DNA of 64,000 nt from an uncultured Ignavibacteriota bacterium (GTDB lineage: Bacteria; Bacteroidota; Ignavibacteria; UBA10030; UBA8401), in NCBI GenBank assembly GCA_903861125.1, contig CAIOTF010000039.1:176337-240336 (forward strand). Direction: 5' to 3'. This document shows, piece after piece, positions 18,285 to 28,746 of this stretch (its first letter is position 1; every line of letters begins with the position of its first letter). The notes under the pieces are model-generated. The model saw nothing but the letters and a program-made list of their open reading frames with translations, did not search any database and had not been told where the DNA came from. A program made the position numbers and the translations under genes.

Positions 18285-21200
18285 ATGAAACAAACTCTAA
18301 AACTTTCTTTACTGCTGGCGCTTGCTGTTGTAAGCATAGCGTTTGCAGATAAGAAGAAGGATGAACTGCAGCCTATCACAGTAGGTAAGACTGTTGTTTC
18401 TCCGGATCAGGCTGACGCTGCTTCGTCTCCTTGGCTTCCCCGCAACTTGGAAACGGCCACAAGCCAATTCAAAGTCGTCAATTTCTTTAACAACGGCTTT
18501 GTCCTTATTGCAGGTGCAAAAACAACCGCACCGATGTTGGGAAACTATTATGGTTTCTATTCGAAAGACAGTGGAAAGTCATTCACAAAGTTTTCATTCC
18601 CCAACTTTCAATCCAGCACAACCTCAACAAGCATGCGGTTCGTTGGTATTGCATCATGGGGCGATAGCGTGATGATCAATGCTGATTATAATGGAGTTCT
18701 GATCCGCACGCATAACTACGGTGCAACATGGGATACCGTCAGCAAAGCATACGGAACAGGTTCATTCTATGACGGCATTAAATTCGTCAGCCGTGATACG
18801 GTTATTGCGTATGGCGATGCTGTTGATTCTACACTCTACATCAATCGCAGCACGGATCGTGGTGTAACGTGGAACAGAGTTACATTCTCCGCAAAATTGA
18901 GCGCAAATTTAGGGACTATTACTGCAGCATCTGCAGGTCCGAAAGCGATCGCGTCATTCGGTAATACGGTTTGGTTTGGCGGTTATTCAAATGCAAACAA
19001 TATCCCTGCTCTATTTAAGTCAACCGATGCAGGTTTAACATGGACAGTTACCGATGTTTCAAATCTCGGAACTATGAAAAAATATTCACTCGTGAATATG
19101 TCATTTAAAGATGCAAATAATGGATATGGTTTAGCTACAAACGGCTACACGAATTCATTACACAGAACAACCGACGGCGGTGCTACATGGAGCGATACCA
19201 TTAACATCACCGGAGTTACAAACGTTCTGAACCAGCAATTTTCACAGGTTCAGTCATTAGCTGGTACCAGCACAGTGATTGCATCCGGATATGATGGTTT
19301 TGGTCCGGGATCGTGGAAATCGACAGATGACGGTGCCACGTGGACGAAACTTGTTACACCGTTGAACACTGGAGCTGCGGCAAGTCTTTCACAAATTTCA
19401 TTCATTTCGGCAAATCTTGGTTTTGCTGCCGGAACACGTCAAGTGCTGCAATACAGCCCTTCGGTTGAAATGACATTCATTGTGAACACAGCAACAATTC
19501 CGGATACATTAAAAGGTACATCAACCGTTCAAATGCGCGGTGATGGCGGTGCATCCAATGGATTGCTTGACTGGAACGGTGCATCCAGCGTACGATTCAC
19601 AAATATCGGTGGAGATTACTGGAGAGCAAAAGTACGGTTTACATCTGGTGCTGATTTCCCGTACAAAATCTATACACATGCACAGGCAAACGTCGGCGCA
19701 GGCCATCCTGGTGAAAATAATGGATGGGAAAATGACATCACAACCAACGGCAACGGAAACCGCCGAATGGTCGTAGGTCAGAATGACTCGACTATTGCTG
19801 TTCAATTTGCTAACGGTTCAGCTGCTACGCAGGTACAATTCTGGCGTCCATATGTGGAATCAGATTCACTGGAAGTTACTTTCCGCATCAATATGGCAAA
19901 CCAGGAAGATTTCAATCCCGCAAACATGAAGGTTGGAGTTAACGGTAGTTTCCAGGGTTGGGGAACACCTTCTTCGTTTGTTCTGAAACAGGAAACAAAC
20001 CATGGCAACGGCGGTTCGGTTGCATATAATGGAACAAATTTCTGGTCAGGAACATTCAAGGTTCCGTTGAAAAAAGCAACCATTGATACGATTACGGTAC
20101 CGATCACTTACGAATATAAATTCGTTCAGTTTAACAATGCTACACCGACTACCTACAAATGGGAGAACCTTGCATCAAATCGTTCCTTCTCCGTTAAAAA
20201 GGGAAGTGCTGATACAACATTGTTCTGGAAGTGGTGGGAAGATATCGGCGTGAAACCGCCCGCAGGTACTGATACTGCAATTGCCACCTTCAAAGTTGAT
20301 ATGGGCAATGCTATTGCGACAAATGGATATACCACAGGCGATACGATCCAGGTACGGTATGGATTTGCAAATTCAGCATCGATTGTTGGTTCCAAGAATC
20401 TTGCAAAACAAGGTTTGACCAGCATCTATGCTGCATATGATTCAACGATCACTGGTGTAAAAGTTGACTCGATCGGCAGCAAACCGCTGGTCTATCAATA
20501 TTACATTGTAAAAAATGGTCAGGATTTCAGAGAATCATATTACAACTTCAGCTATACCGGTGCAGACCAAACATTGGCCGAACGCCGTATGTTGCCCCTG
20601 ACAAAGAAAAAGTCAGTCGGTGCGAACGCAGCTGCAGATACATCCAAAGACCAGACCAAAGCTGGCCGATGGCCGTTCTTCCGCAACACACGTAAACTCA
20701 CGCAGAACGTTGCAGTAAAGTTCACCGTGAATTTACAGCCGGCTTACTGGCAGGTTGCAAAAGGCGATACCTTATTTGGTATTCAGAACACTGTTAATGT
20801 TACAAACAAAGACAGCGTGTACAAATGGGGTGTTTCCATCAACGGACCGGCTACAGGCACATGGGCATCATGGGGTCCTTCGCTGGGCACAGATCCTCTG
20901 CGCAAAATGTATGATGACGGAACAAATGGCGACGTAACTGCCAATGACCGCATCTATACAAGAGTTATTAGTTTCTACAAAGATTCCATCAACAACGTTG
21001 TTGGTCAGGAATTTAAGTTCGGTATTCAGGGCGGTGATAACGAAGGCGGAAAAGGCGGATTCGGTAATAACCATATCGAAAACATCAATGACGCTGCAAC
21101 AACCGCTACAATTGCAAGCCAATTTGGAAGCATCAATCCGTTGTATTACAGCCAATGGAATTATGCTCTTCAAGTTCGTGGCGTGAAATTGGAAGACGGT

Positions 21201-21473
21201 ATCACACCGACCAAATACGAACTGTCACAGAACTATCCGAATCCGTTCAACCCTTCAACAGTTATTAACTATTCCATTCCTGTGAATGGATTGGTATCGT
21301 TGAAGATTTACAACGTTCTCGGCCAGCAGGTAGCAACACTTGTTAATGAAGTGCAAACCGTTGGTAACTACAAAACAACGTTCAATGCCACTTCACTTTC
21401 AAGCGGCGTTTACTTCTACAAGATCGAAGCTGGTTCCTTCACATCCGTGAAGAAAATGATGTTCTTGAAGTAA
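18285..21473 (+). CDS. T9SS-tailed secreted protein: Asp-box/YCF48-like propeller plus starch-binding-like beta-sandwich modules
   Basis: Start moved to ATG 18285 (aggag SD; MKQTLKLSLLLALAVVSIAFA signal peptide). Six Asp-box-like repeats (e.g. STDDGATW). C-term YELSQNYPNPFNPSTVINYSIP...GVYFYKIEAGSFTSVKKMMFLK. Confidence 0.82.
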   Translation: MKQTLKLSLLLALAVVSIAFADKKKDELQPITVGKTVVSPDQADAASSPWLPRNLETATSQFKVVNFFNNGFVLIAGAKTTAPMLGNYYGFYSKDSGKSFTKFSFPNFQSSTTSTSMRFVGIASWGDSVMINADYNGVLIRTHNYGATWDTVSKAYGTGSFYDGIKFVSRDTVIAYGDAVDSTLYINRSTDRGVTWNRVTFSAKLSANLGTITAASAGPKAIASFGNTVWFGGYSNANNIPALFKSTDAGLTWTVTDVSNLGTMKKYSLVNMSFKDANNGYGLATNGYTNSLHRTTDGGATWSDTINITGVTNVLNQQFSQVQSLAGTSTVIASGYDGFGPGSWKSTDDGATWTKLVTPLNTGAAASLSQISFISANLGFAAGTRQVLQYSPSVEMTFIVNTATIPDTLKGTSTVQMRGDGGASNGLLDWNGASSVRFTNIGGDYWRAKVRFTSGADFPYKIYTHAQANVGAGHPGENNGWENDITTNGNGNRRMVVGQNDSTIAVQFANGSAATQVQFWRPYVESDSLEVTFRINMANQEDFNPANMKVGVNGSFQGWGTPSSFVLKQETNHGNGGSVAYNGTNFWSGTFKVPLKKATIDTITVPITYEYKFVQFNNATPTTYKWENLASNRSFSVKKGSADTTLFWKWWEDIGVKPPAGTDTAIATFKVDMGNAIATNGYTTGDTIQVRYGFANSASIVGSKNLAKQGLTSIYAAYDSTITGVKVDSIGSKPLVYQYYIVKNGQDFRESYYNFSYTGADQTLAERRMLPLTKKKSVGANAAADTSKDQTKAGRWPFFRNTRKLTQNVAVKFTVNLQPAYWQVAKGDTLFGIQNTVNVTNKDSVYKWGVSINGPATGTWASWGPSLGTDPLRKMYDDGTNGDVTANDRIYTRVISFYKDSINNVVGQEFKFGIQGGDNEGGKGGFGNNHIENINDAATTATIASQFGSINPLYYSQWNYALQVRGVKLEDGITPTKYELSQNYPNPFNPSTVINYSIPVNGLVSLKIYNVLGQQVATLVNEVQTVGNYKTTFNATSLSSGVYFYKIEAGSFTSVKKMMFLK

Positions 21474-21535
21474 TCTTTGTTTGTTGGATCATTCGGGTGA
21501 ATAACCCGTATGACTGACACCAAAGACCGTTATTC

Positions 21536-21570
21536 AAAAAGGCAGGGTGAGTAATTGCCCTGCCTTTTCT
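21536..21570. terminator. Strong Rho-independent terminator
   Basis: aaaaaGGCAGGGtgagtaattgCCCTGCCtttt; A-run and T-run flank the hairpin, so it could act bidirectionally. Confidence 0.85.
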
Positions 21571-21597
21571 ATATCACTAACATTGTTCATTTGTCGT

Positions 21598-23001
21598 ATG
21601 GCACAAAATATTGTTGTTGTACCGGATTGGGTAAAGGAAAGTATCTTTTACCAGATATTTCCCGATCGATTTGAAAATGGCGACACAGCCAACGATCCGC
21701 CGCAAACAGAACAGTGGGGGAAACTTCCGAAAGGGAATAGCTTCTTTGGCGGAGACCTTCAGGGTATTATCAACCGTCTTGGACACCTGAAACGCCTCGG
21801 TGTTAACGCGATCTATCTCAATCCCATTTTTGCTGCAACCACAAACCACAAATACAACACGACCGATTACTCCATTATTGATCCGGCTTTCGGTACGAAC
21901 GAATTGTTTGATAAATTTATCGTGCAATGCCGGGCGAACGACATTAAAGTAGTTATCGACGGCGTATTTAATCATGTTGGAACGGAGCATTTTGCATTCA
22001 AAGATGTGAAAGAGAAAGGGAAGGATTCGCCGTATGCTTCATGGTTCAACATATATTCCTTTCCGGTATCGTCTCCAAAGACACCAAATTATGAATGCTG
22101 GTGGGGCTATGGCTCTCTCCCGAAATTGATGGTGCAGAACCCGGAAGTGAAAAAATATATTTTTGAGGTGACTAAACATTGGTCGGACCGCGTGGACGGC
22201 TGGAGACTTGATGTGCCGAACGAAATACCGCATGAATTCTGGAAAGAGTTCCGCACGGTTATGAAATCTCGCAACCCGGGTTGCTATATCGTCGGCGAAA
22301 TCTGGGACGATGCAAGTGCCTGGCTGCAGGGGGATGAATTTGATGGTGTTATGAATTATCGATTCCGTGAAGCATGTCTGGATTATTTTGTTTATGACAA
22401 GATCCAAACGGAGGAGTTCGATAAAAGACTTGAAACGATACGCAGTTCCTATAACCGCTTTCATAATCTTACAATGCTCAATTTGCTGGGGAGTCATGAC
22501 ACAGAGCGTTACTTAACCTTGGCGCAAGGAGAATATTGGAGAATGAAACTCTCTGTGATCCTCCAAATGACCTATGTAGGGGCGCCCATGGTGTATTACG
22601 GAGATGAAATCGGAATGGAGGGGGGAAAAGACCCTGATTGCCGGCGGACGATGATCTGGGATGAAAAAAAGTGGGATAATGAATTGTTCTCGCTTTATCA
22701 GCAGATGATCCGGATCAGAAAGAAATCCATCGCATTGCGACGCGGTCAGTTTAAGACACTTGTGGCGGATAATCACCGGAAAGTGTTTGCGTTCGAACGT
22801 CATTTGAATGCACATTTTGCATATGTTGCAATCAACCGCAGAGACAAACTGATGAGTATTGAATTAAAAGTAAATCCTCAGATCAGAGAACTGCGCGATG
22901 AATTCACGGACAAAGTGTACACTCCCGTTGAAGGGAATGTGATAATCGATATACCGGGTCATACAGCAAGGATATTTGTTATGACGATCGATGAGGACTA
23001 A
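21598..23001 (+). CDS. GH13 alpha-glycosidase (cyclomaltodextrinase/neopullulanase-like), no signal peptide
   Basis: WVKESIFYQIFPDRFENGD, NHKYNTTDYSIIDPAFGT, VVIDGVFNHVG, GWRLDVPNE, VGEIWDD, LLGSHDTER. Start set to 21598, outside the terminator. Confidence 0.92.
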   Translation: MAQNIVVVPDWVKESIFYQIFPDRFENGDTANDPPQTEQWGKLPKGNSFFGGDLQGIINRLGHLKRLGVNAIYLNPIFAATTNHKYNTTDYSIIDPAFGTNELFDKFIVQCRANDIKVVIDGVFNHVGTEHFAFKDVKEKGKDSPYASWFNIYSFPVSSPKTPNYECWWGYGSLPKLMVQNPEVKKYIFEVTKHWSDRVDGWRLDVPNEIPHEFWKEFRTVMKSRNPGCYIVGEIWDDASAWLQGDEFDGVMNYRFREACLDYFVYDKIQTEEFDKRLETIRSSYNRFHNLTMLNLLGSHDTERYLTLAQGEYWRMKLSVILQMTYVGAPMVYYGDEIGMEGGKDPDCRRTMIWDEKKWDNELFSLYQQMIRIRKKSIALRRGQFKTLVADNHRKVFAFERHLNAHFAYVAINRRDKLMSIELKVNPQIRELRDEFTDKVYTPVEGNVIIDIPGHTARIFVMTIDED

Positions 23002-23128
23002 CGCCGTACGAAAGTTCTGCTCAACGTTTTTTTACCGGGAGTTCAACAATCCGATGCATCGACTAAGAACGGAACGTACGGCGATCTCAGGTTGAACAGG
23101 ATTAATGATTGTCTTTTGAAAGTACCCT

Positions 23129-26122
23129 ATGAAAAAATATATTTTATTGATTGCTGCTTTTTCGTTAACGGTATATGCTCAAGACAGTGTCGATGTTACT
23201 TTCCGGTATGCTGCACCATCCTCACCAACATTATTTCTTGTCGGAGAATTCAACGGATGGAACAATTCTGCAATGCCGATGGAATACACATCTGCCAATC
23301 AGTGGGAACGAGTAGTACGTCTTCCCGTCGGCGGCAATCCAAATCCGCCGTCTGTTGGTGTTCCCGGAGCATGGCAATATAAATTTTTTTATGCCGGCGT
23401 CGGTCAATGGCCAAACGATCCGTTGAACCACAATGAGAATCCGAAAGATAATGCGAATACCTATCTCTATATTAAAGATCCGACGATCTATCATTTTCTA
23501 CCGAATCAACGACAATCCATTGTAACAACCGGTACGCCACTGGTGACGGTGTATCTTTTTCCGAAAGTCGGTGCTTCAATAGATACCTCTTCCATTATTC
23601 TTACCGTCGATGGCATTCGTTATGCACATATTGGAAAGTATTATGATGCCTCCACAAAAAAACTCTCATTCCCTGTCCCGAATTCGCTGGCGAACGGAAA
23701 ACACAATATGGTGGTGAGTGTATCATCCTCAGCGGGAACGTCGAATGCTGATTCGGTTAACTTTACCACACAGGCCGGATTTATCCAGATTACGTCGCAA
23801 GGAGGATATCCGACGAGAAATCCGCTCCGTACGTTGCGCGGACTTGTGCAAAATAGTTCGGTGACGGCAATACGGATGGTGCGCAATGGTTCAGATACTA
23901 CGTCCGTACCGGTGGTCAGCGGATCGTTCTCCGTTATGGATACACTTTCCGATGGACTGAACACTTTTAAGGCAATTGTAGACACGGGCGGAACAATTGT
24001 TGTCTCTGATCCGGTTACATATACATATGTTGTAAATCATTCACCCTTTGCTAAAGCATCTATTGCATTTACATCCGGGGATCAAATATCGCTAACAGCA
24101 TCAGCGAGTGTTCATCCGGATGGAAAATTCATGACATTTAAATGGATAGACGATGCAGCGACACCATTGGGCTTGAACGGAAGAACAGGAATGACTGTTG
24201 CAGTAACAAAACCTTCGAAACCGGGTGAATACTATTTCACAGTGGTTGCTTCGGACAGTCTGGGCGGAGCAGACACGGCGCGCTGTTATTTTATCAGCAA
24301 AAAAGATGGAACAAACGAAAATCCCACCTTATCCGGCAACCCGGATTGGGCAAAACAGGCGCGGGTCTATTTTTTATTTCCGAAATCGTTCACTGCATCG
24401 GGGACAATTCCTGCAGCAGCGCAGAGATTGCAATACATTAGGGATCTCGGTTTCAATGTAATTTGGCTGATGCCGATAATGAAGAATGCCTATCCAATAG
24501 ATCAAAATTACGGACCGGGATACAATATTACGGATTTTTACAATGTTGCACCGGAATATGGCACGAACCTGGATTTCAAAAATTTTATTTCACAGGCACA
24601 CTCACTTGGAATTAAAGTGATCCTGGATGTTACACCGAATCACACCTCACGTTTCCATCCCTGGTCGCAGGATGCACATCTCTTTAAACAGGATTCACGC
24701 TATTGGAATTGGTACGAGCATACGGCAATCTCCCACAACACAAACGGTCTTGGTCAATCGTTTGATGCCGACGGTTTCAATTACTATAGCGCATTCAGCG
24801 ATCAGCTGTTGAATTATAATTGGACGGATATCGATGCCCGCACTGAAATGATTAACGTCTATAAATATTGGATCAAAGAGTTCGGACTTGATGGATACCG
24901 ATTTGATGTGTATTGGGGACCGCATCGCCGTTACGGCGAGTTGTATATGGGAAAACCGATGCGCGAAGCGTTGAAGCACATTAAGCCTGATATTCTGCTG
25001 CTGGCGGAAGATGACGGAACAGGATCGGGTACAGAAGCGATCTATGCCGATCAAAATGGCGGTGTCGATGCTGCGTATGATTTCAAATCGTATTTCAATC
25101 AGATACGCAGCTTTGGTTTCAGTACTCTGGCTGTGGACAATCTTCATAATGAGCTGAACAACGGAGGATATTTCCCCGGTCCGAACTCATTATACATGCG
25201 TTTTATGGAAACGCAGGACGAAGACCGCATTTCATATTTCTATTCGAACAGTAATTTGCTTGACGCGACAACAACATTTAATAAGTCCAAGCCGATGGCT
25301 TCTGTGATCTTTTCTGTCCCGGGTTTTCCGATGATCTGGAACGGTCAGGAAGTTGGATGGGGCTACGGTCTTTCCGGTGCAAAAGAAAAACGTAATCGCT
25401 CAACAATATCTTGGGATTTTCAGGGGGCTCCCATTCTGACGCCTCATTATCAACGTCTTGCATGGATACGCGGTGCGTTTCCTGCATTTGCGACACAATC
25501 ATTTTTACGCATCGGAACGAATGACGGAGCTGTGTATGGAATTCTTCGTCCATATTTGAATGATAATGCTATCACCCTGGCAAATATTGCCGAGCAGCAG
25601 CGCTCTGTAACTTTGAGTCTCTCCATCAGCGGAACTCCGAATCTGCTATTCAGCAATCCAACCGATGGGAAAACATATTATGTGAATGATGTCTATAACG
25701 ATTCATCATATCAGATCAAATTTACCGGTGGTTCGGCGAATTTTTCAATGAGCATTCCGGCATACGGCACTGCAGTGTTGATCATCTCGGATTCAGTGCG
25801 GAAGATCGTTGTTCCAAAGATAACATCTGTTCAACAATTGGCAGAGTCAACGATTCCGGAAAATTATTCGCTATCGCAAAATTATCCGAATCCATTCAAT
25901 CCGGCAACAGTTATCAGTTATCAGTTATCAGCAAACAGTATAGTATCTCTGAAAGTATTTGATATTGTCGGAAGAGAAGTAGCAACACTTGTCAATGATC
26001 GACAAGAAGCAGGAACATATCAAACATTGTTCAATGCGCAAGGATTGGCGAGCGGACTGTATTTTTATCAATTGAGAGCCGGAAGTTATACGGAAACAAA
26101 GAAAATGATGCTGGTCAAATAA
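23129..26122 (+). CDS. Secreted GH13 alpha-amylase with N-terminal CBM48-like domain and T9SS type A sorting domain
   Basis: FLVGEFNGWNN (CBM48-like); GYNITDFYNVAPEYGT, VILDVTPNHTS, GYRFDVYWGP, LLAEDDG; C-term YSLSQNYPNPFNPATVISYQLS...GLYFYQLRAGSYTETKKMMLVK. Confidence 0.92.
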   Translation: MKKYILLIAAFSLTVYAQDSVDVTFRYAAPSSPTLFLVGEFNGWNNSAMPMEYTSANQWERVVRLPVGGNPNPPSVGVPGAWQYKFFYAGVGQWPNDPLNHNENPKDNANTYLYIKDPTIYHFLPNQRQSIVTTGTPLVTVYLFPKVGASIDTSSIILTVDGIRYAHIGKYYDASTKKLSFPVPNSLANGKHNMVVSVSSSAGTSNADSVNFTTQAGFIQITSQGGYPTRNPLRTLRGLVQNSSVTAIRMVRNGSDTTSVPVVSGSFSVMDTLSDGLNTFKAIVDTGGTIVVSDPVTYTYVVNHSPFAKASIAFTSGDQISLTASASVHPDGKFMTFKWIDDAATPLGLNGRTGMTVAVTKPSKPGEYYFTVVASDSLGGADTARCYFISKKDGTNENPTLSGNPDWAKQARVYFLFPKSFTASGTIPAAAQRLQYIRDLGFNVIWLMPIMKNAYPIDQNYGPGYNITDFYNVAPEYGTNLDFKNFISQAHSLGIKVILDVTPNHTSRFHPWSQDAHLFKQDSRYWNWYEHTAISHNTNGLGQSFDADGFNYYSAFSDQLLNYNWTDIDARTEMINVYKYWIKEFGLDGYRFDVYWGPHRRYGELYMGKPMREALKHIKPDILLLAEDDGTGSGTEAIYADQNGGVDAAYDFKSYFNQIRSFGFSTLAVDNLHNELNNGGYFPGPNSLYMRFMETQDEDRISYFYSNSNLLDATTTFNKSKPMASVIFSVPGFPMIWNGQEVGWGYGLSGAKEKRNRSTISWDFQGAPILTPHYQRLAWIRGAFPAFATQSFLRIGTNDGAVYGILRPYLNDNAITLANIAEQQRSVTLSLSISGTPNLLFSNPTDGKTYYVNDVYNDSSYQIKFTGGSANFSMSIPAYGTAVLIISDSVRKIVVPKITSVQQLAESTIPENYSLSQNYPNPFNPATVISYQLSANSIVSLKVFDIVGREVATLVNDRQEAGTYQTLFNAQGLASGLYFYQLRAGSYTETKKMMLVK

Positions 26123-26165
26123 TGTACCGGCGGGATGACATCGTACGGTTTCCGGAAATAAACCT

Positions 26166-28742
26166 ATGAATAAAATTATTACTGCTCTTTTAATTTTTGT
26201 TCCCTTCCTTTTTCCTCAGCCGGCAATTCATAAGGAAGGGGTATTATTTACCTTCAACAAACCGGCCGAAAATGTTTCAGTGTGCGGAGACTTCAACAGT
26301 TGGACACGTGAAGCGAGTCCGATGAAACAGGACTCAAACGGCGTATTTTCCACTGCAATAAAAATGAAGCCGGGCATCTATCAATACAAGTTTTATGTTG
26401 ACGGGAAATATATTCTTGATGAAACAAATCCTGCAACGATCACTAACTATGATAATTCAAGCAAGAATTCTGTTTTTACTCTCAAAGAAAATAACGAAAT
26501 TGCACTAGCAGGATATCAACCAACTCCCCAGGGAATTATGAACGATACGTATCCAAAAAGTGGAGGAACACTCTACGTTAATTTGATCTGGCATCAACAT
26601 CAGCCATTGTATCTTGATCCAGCGACCGATCAGTTGCAGGGTCCGTGGGTGAGAACACACGCTACAAAAGATTACTACGACATGGCATCAATCTTGGAGC
26701 AATATCCAAATATCCATTATAATGTCAATCTCACTTCTTCAATGTTGTTTCAGCTGCAAAAGTACTATGTTGACCGTCTGAAACCGTTCGTCGACCTGAA
26801 AAAAAACCGTATCGATACGAAGAAGTTTCTTGCAACTTGGGAAGGGAAAACGGATCCATGGATTGATCTTGCGCTGAAATCAACCAAGAATTTTACAGTA
26901 AAGGATCTGAATTTCCTGCTGCATAACACTTGGAATGCATTCGGCATCAGTGAGGTTCAGATCACCCGGTTTCCGGCGTACGCCGCATTGAAAGAAAAAA
27001 ACACAAAAAAACTTCCGTTGACGGAACAAGAGCTTCGCGAAACAAAATTCTGGTTCTATCTGGCGCATTTTGATCCTGATTTCCTTGAAAAAAAGATTTG
27101 GCTTGCCGACGGTACTGTAATTGATCTAACGGACATTGTGAAGAAACATTCCGACGGAACATATCATCTTTCCAAAGAGATATCGGAAGACGACTGTAAC
27201 AGAATTATTGTTGAAACCTATAAGGTGTGTGCGAACGTCATTCCGATTCATAAAAAATTGTTATATGATCATAAAACACATGAGGGGCAGATTGAAGTTG
27301 CGACGACGCCGTTTTTCCATCCCATTCTTCCGCTGATCTATGACTCTGATCTTGGAAAAATCTGTCAGCCAAACGATGCAATGCCGGATCGTTTTCATTT
27401 CCCGCAGGATGCCGATGCGCAGGTTGCGATGGCCGTAGAATATTATACCAAAACATTCGGACAGCCTCCGTTAGGAATGTGGCCCGGAGAAGGTTCCGTT
27501 GCACATGAAGTCGTTCCAATTTTCAAAAAGAATGGCATCCAGTGGATTGCTACCGACGAAAAGATCCTTGCACGCTCCAAACCATACGATCAGTCAAAAT
27601 TGTATCCGTATGAAGTTGATTCTACTGATGTCGCCGTTGTTTTCAGAGAAACAGAACTTTCCGATAAGATTGGATTTACATATCAGAATTTTGTCGGAGA
27701 AGATGCCGCTGACGATTTTATAAAGTCGATCCTCCGGTATGCTCCGAAAGAGGGTGAACCGGATAAACTGCTTACCATTATTCTTGATGGTGAAAATGCC
27801 TGGGAATGGTACCGACGCGACAATGACGCAAAAGATTTTCTCCATGCACTCTACCGTAAGCTATCCAAACTACACAAGAGTAAACAGGTTGTTACCGTAA
27901 CGATGTCAGAATATATTCACGGTAATGCGAAACGCAGTGTTCAGCCGCATCCGGTAGAGGCAATGCGTAAACTGGATTGGCTCTATCCCGGATCGTGGAT
28001 CAATGCAAATTATGATACGTGGATCGGCGAAGACGAGGAGAACCGTGCTTGGAATTATCTGCTCGTCGCACGTCACGATCTGGAAAAATCCGGTTTGAAC
28101 CAACCGAATCCAAAAGAACCCGAACCGAAACCGAGCACAAAAAAATGGTATGCCTATAAAACGTGGGAAGCAATGTATGCTGCGGAAGGTTCAGATTGGT
28201 TCTGGTGGTACGGAACGGATCAAAACGCGCCGGCCGGCGATAAACCGTTCGATATTGCATTCATCACCCATTTGAAAAATTTATATATGTTCGGGAAAAA
28301 AGCCGGCGGGACGTTTCCGGACCGTGAGTTTAAGCCGATCATAGCAGAAAAGGAAAATCTGGCTACGCGCGTTACGGGCGGAACCATGGCCCAGAGTAAA
28401 AAAGATACGGTCACTGTTGTATTCCATTGCGATGCGAGGAAAATATTTGTTCGGCGAGGAATATATATTGTGGGGAATCATGAACTCTTAGGCAGTTGGA
28501 AACCGAACTCCGTTCGTATGTATGATGATAACACGTTAGGAGATGAAATTGCCAACGATTCTATCTATACGTTGATAGTGCAAATGGCGGCAGGCACGGA
28601 ACTGGAATATAAATATACCAATAGTGGTCCTAATGGGATTTGGGATGGTGAAGAATTCCCTCAGGCTAACCGGAAAATTGTAATTGATGGATCTCAAAGC
28701 CGGGTGGTGATCAACGATATCTTTGGGCAAAGAAAGAATTAA
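26166..28742 (+). CDS. GH57 family glycoside hydrolase with N-terminal CBM48/AMPK-like and C-terminal CBM20-like modules
   Basis: Signal peptide; NVSVCGDFNSWTREASPMKQ; GH57 LYVNLIWHQHQPLYLDPATDQLQGPWVRTHATKDYYDM and GMWPGEGSVAHEVVPIF; C-term VVFHCDARKIFVRRGIYIVGNHELLGSWKPN. Confidence 0.92.
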   Translation: MNKIITALLIFVPFLFPQPAIHKEGVLFTFNKPAENVSVCGDFNSWTREASPMKQDSNGVFSTAIKMKPGIYQYKFYVDGKYILDETNPATITNYDNSSKNSVFTLKENNEIALAGYQPTPQGIMNDTYPKSGGTLYVNLIWHQHQPLYLDPATDQLQGPWVRTHATKDYYDMASILEQYPNIHYNVNLTSSMLFQLQKYYVDRLKPFVDLKKNRIDTKKFLATWEGKTDPWIDLALKSTKNFTVKDLNFLLHNTWNAFGISEVQITRFPAYAALKEKNTKKLPLTEQELRETKFWFYLAHFDPDFLEKKIWLADGTVIDLTDIVKKHSDGTYHLSKEISEDDCNRIIVETYKVCANVIPIHKKLLYDHKTHEGQIEVATTPFFHPILPLIYDSDLGKICQPNDAMPDRFHFPQDADAQVAMAVEYYTKTFGQPPLGMWPGEGSVAHEVVPIFKKNGIQWIATDEKILARSKPYDQSKLYPYEVDSTDVAVVFRETELSDKIGFTYQNFVGEDAADDFIKSILRYAPKEGEPDKLLTIILDGENAWEWYRRDNDAKDFLHALYRKLSKLHKSKQVVTVTMSEYIHGNAKRSVQPHPVEAMRKLDWLYPGSWINANYDTWIGEDEENRAWNYLLVARHDLEKSGLNQPNPKEPEPKPSTKKWYAYKTWEAMYAAEGSDWFWWYGTDQNAPAGDKPFDIAFITHLKNLYMFGKKAGGTFPDREFKPIIAEKENLATRVTGGTMAQSKKDTVTVVFHCDARKIFVRRGIYIVGNHELLGSWKPNSVRMYDDNTLGDEIANDSIYTLIVQMAAGTELEYKYTNSGPNGIWDGEEFPQANRKIVIDGSQSRVVINDIFGQRKN

Positions 28743-28746
28743 CGGT

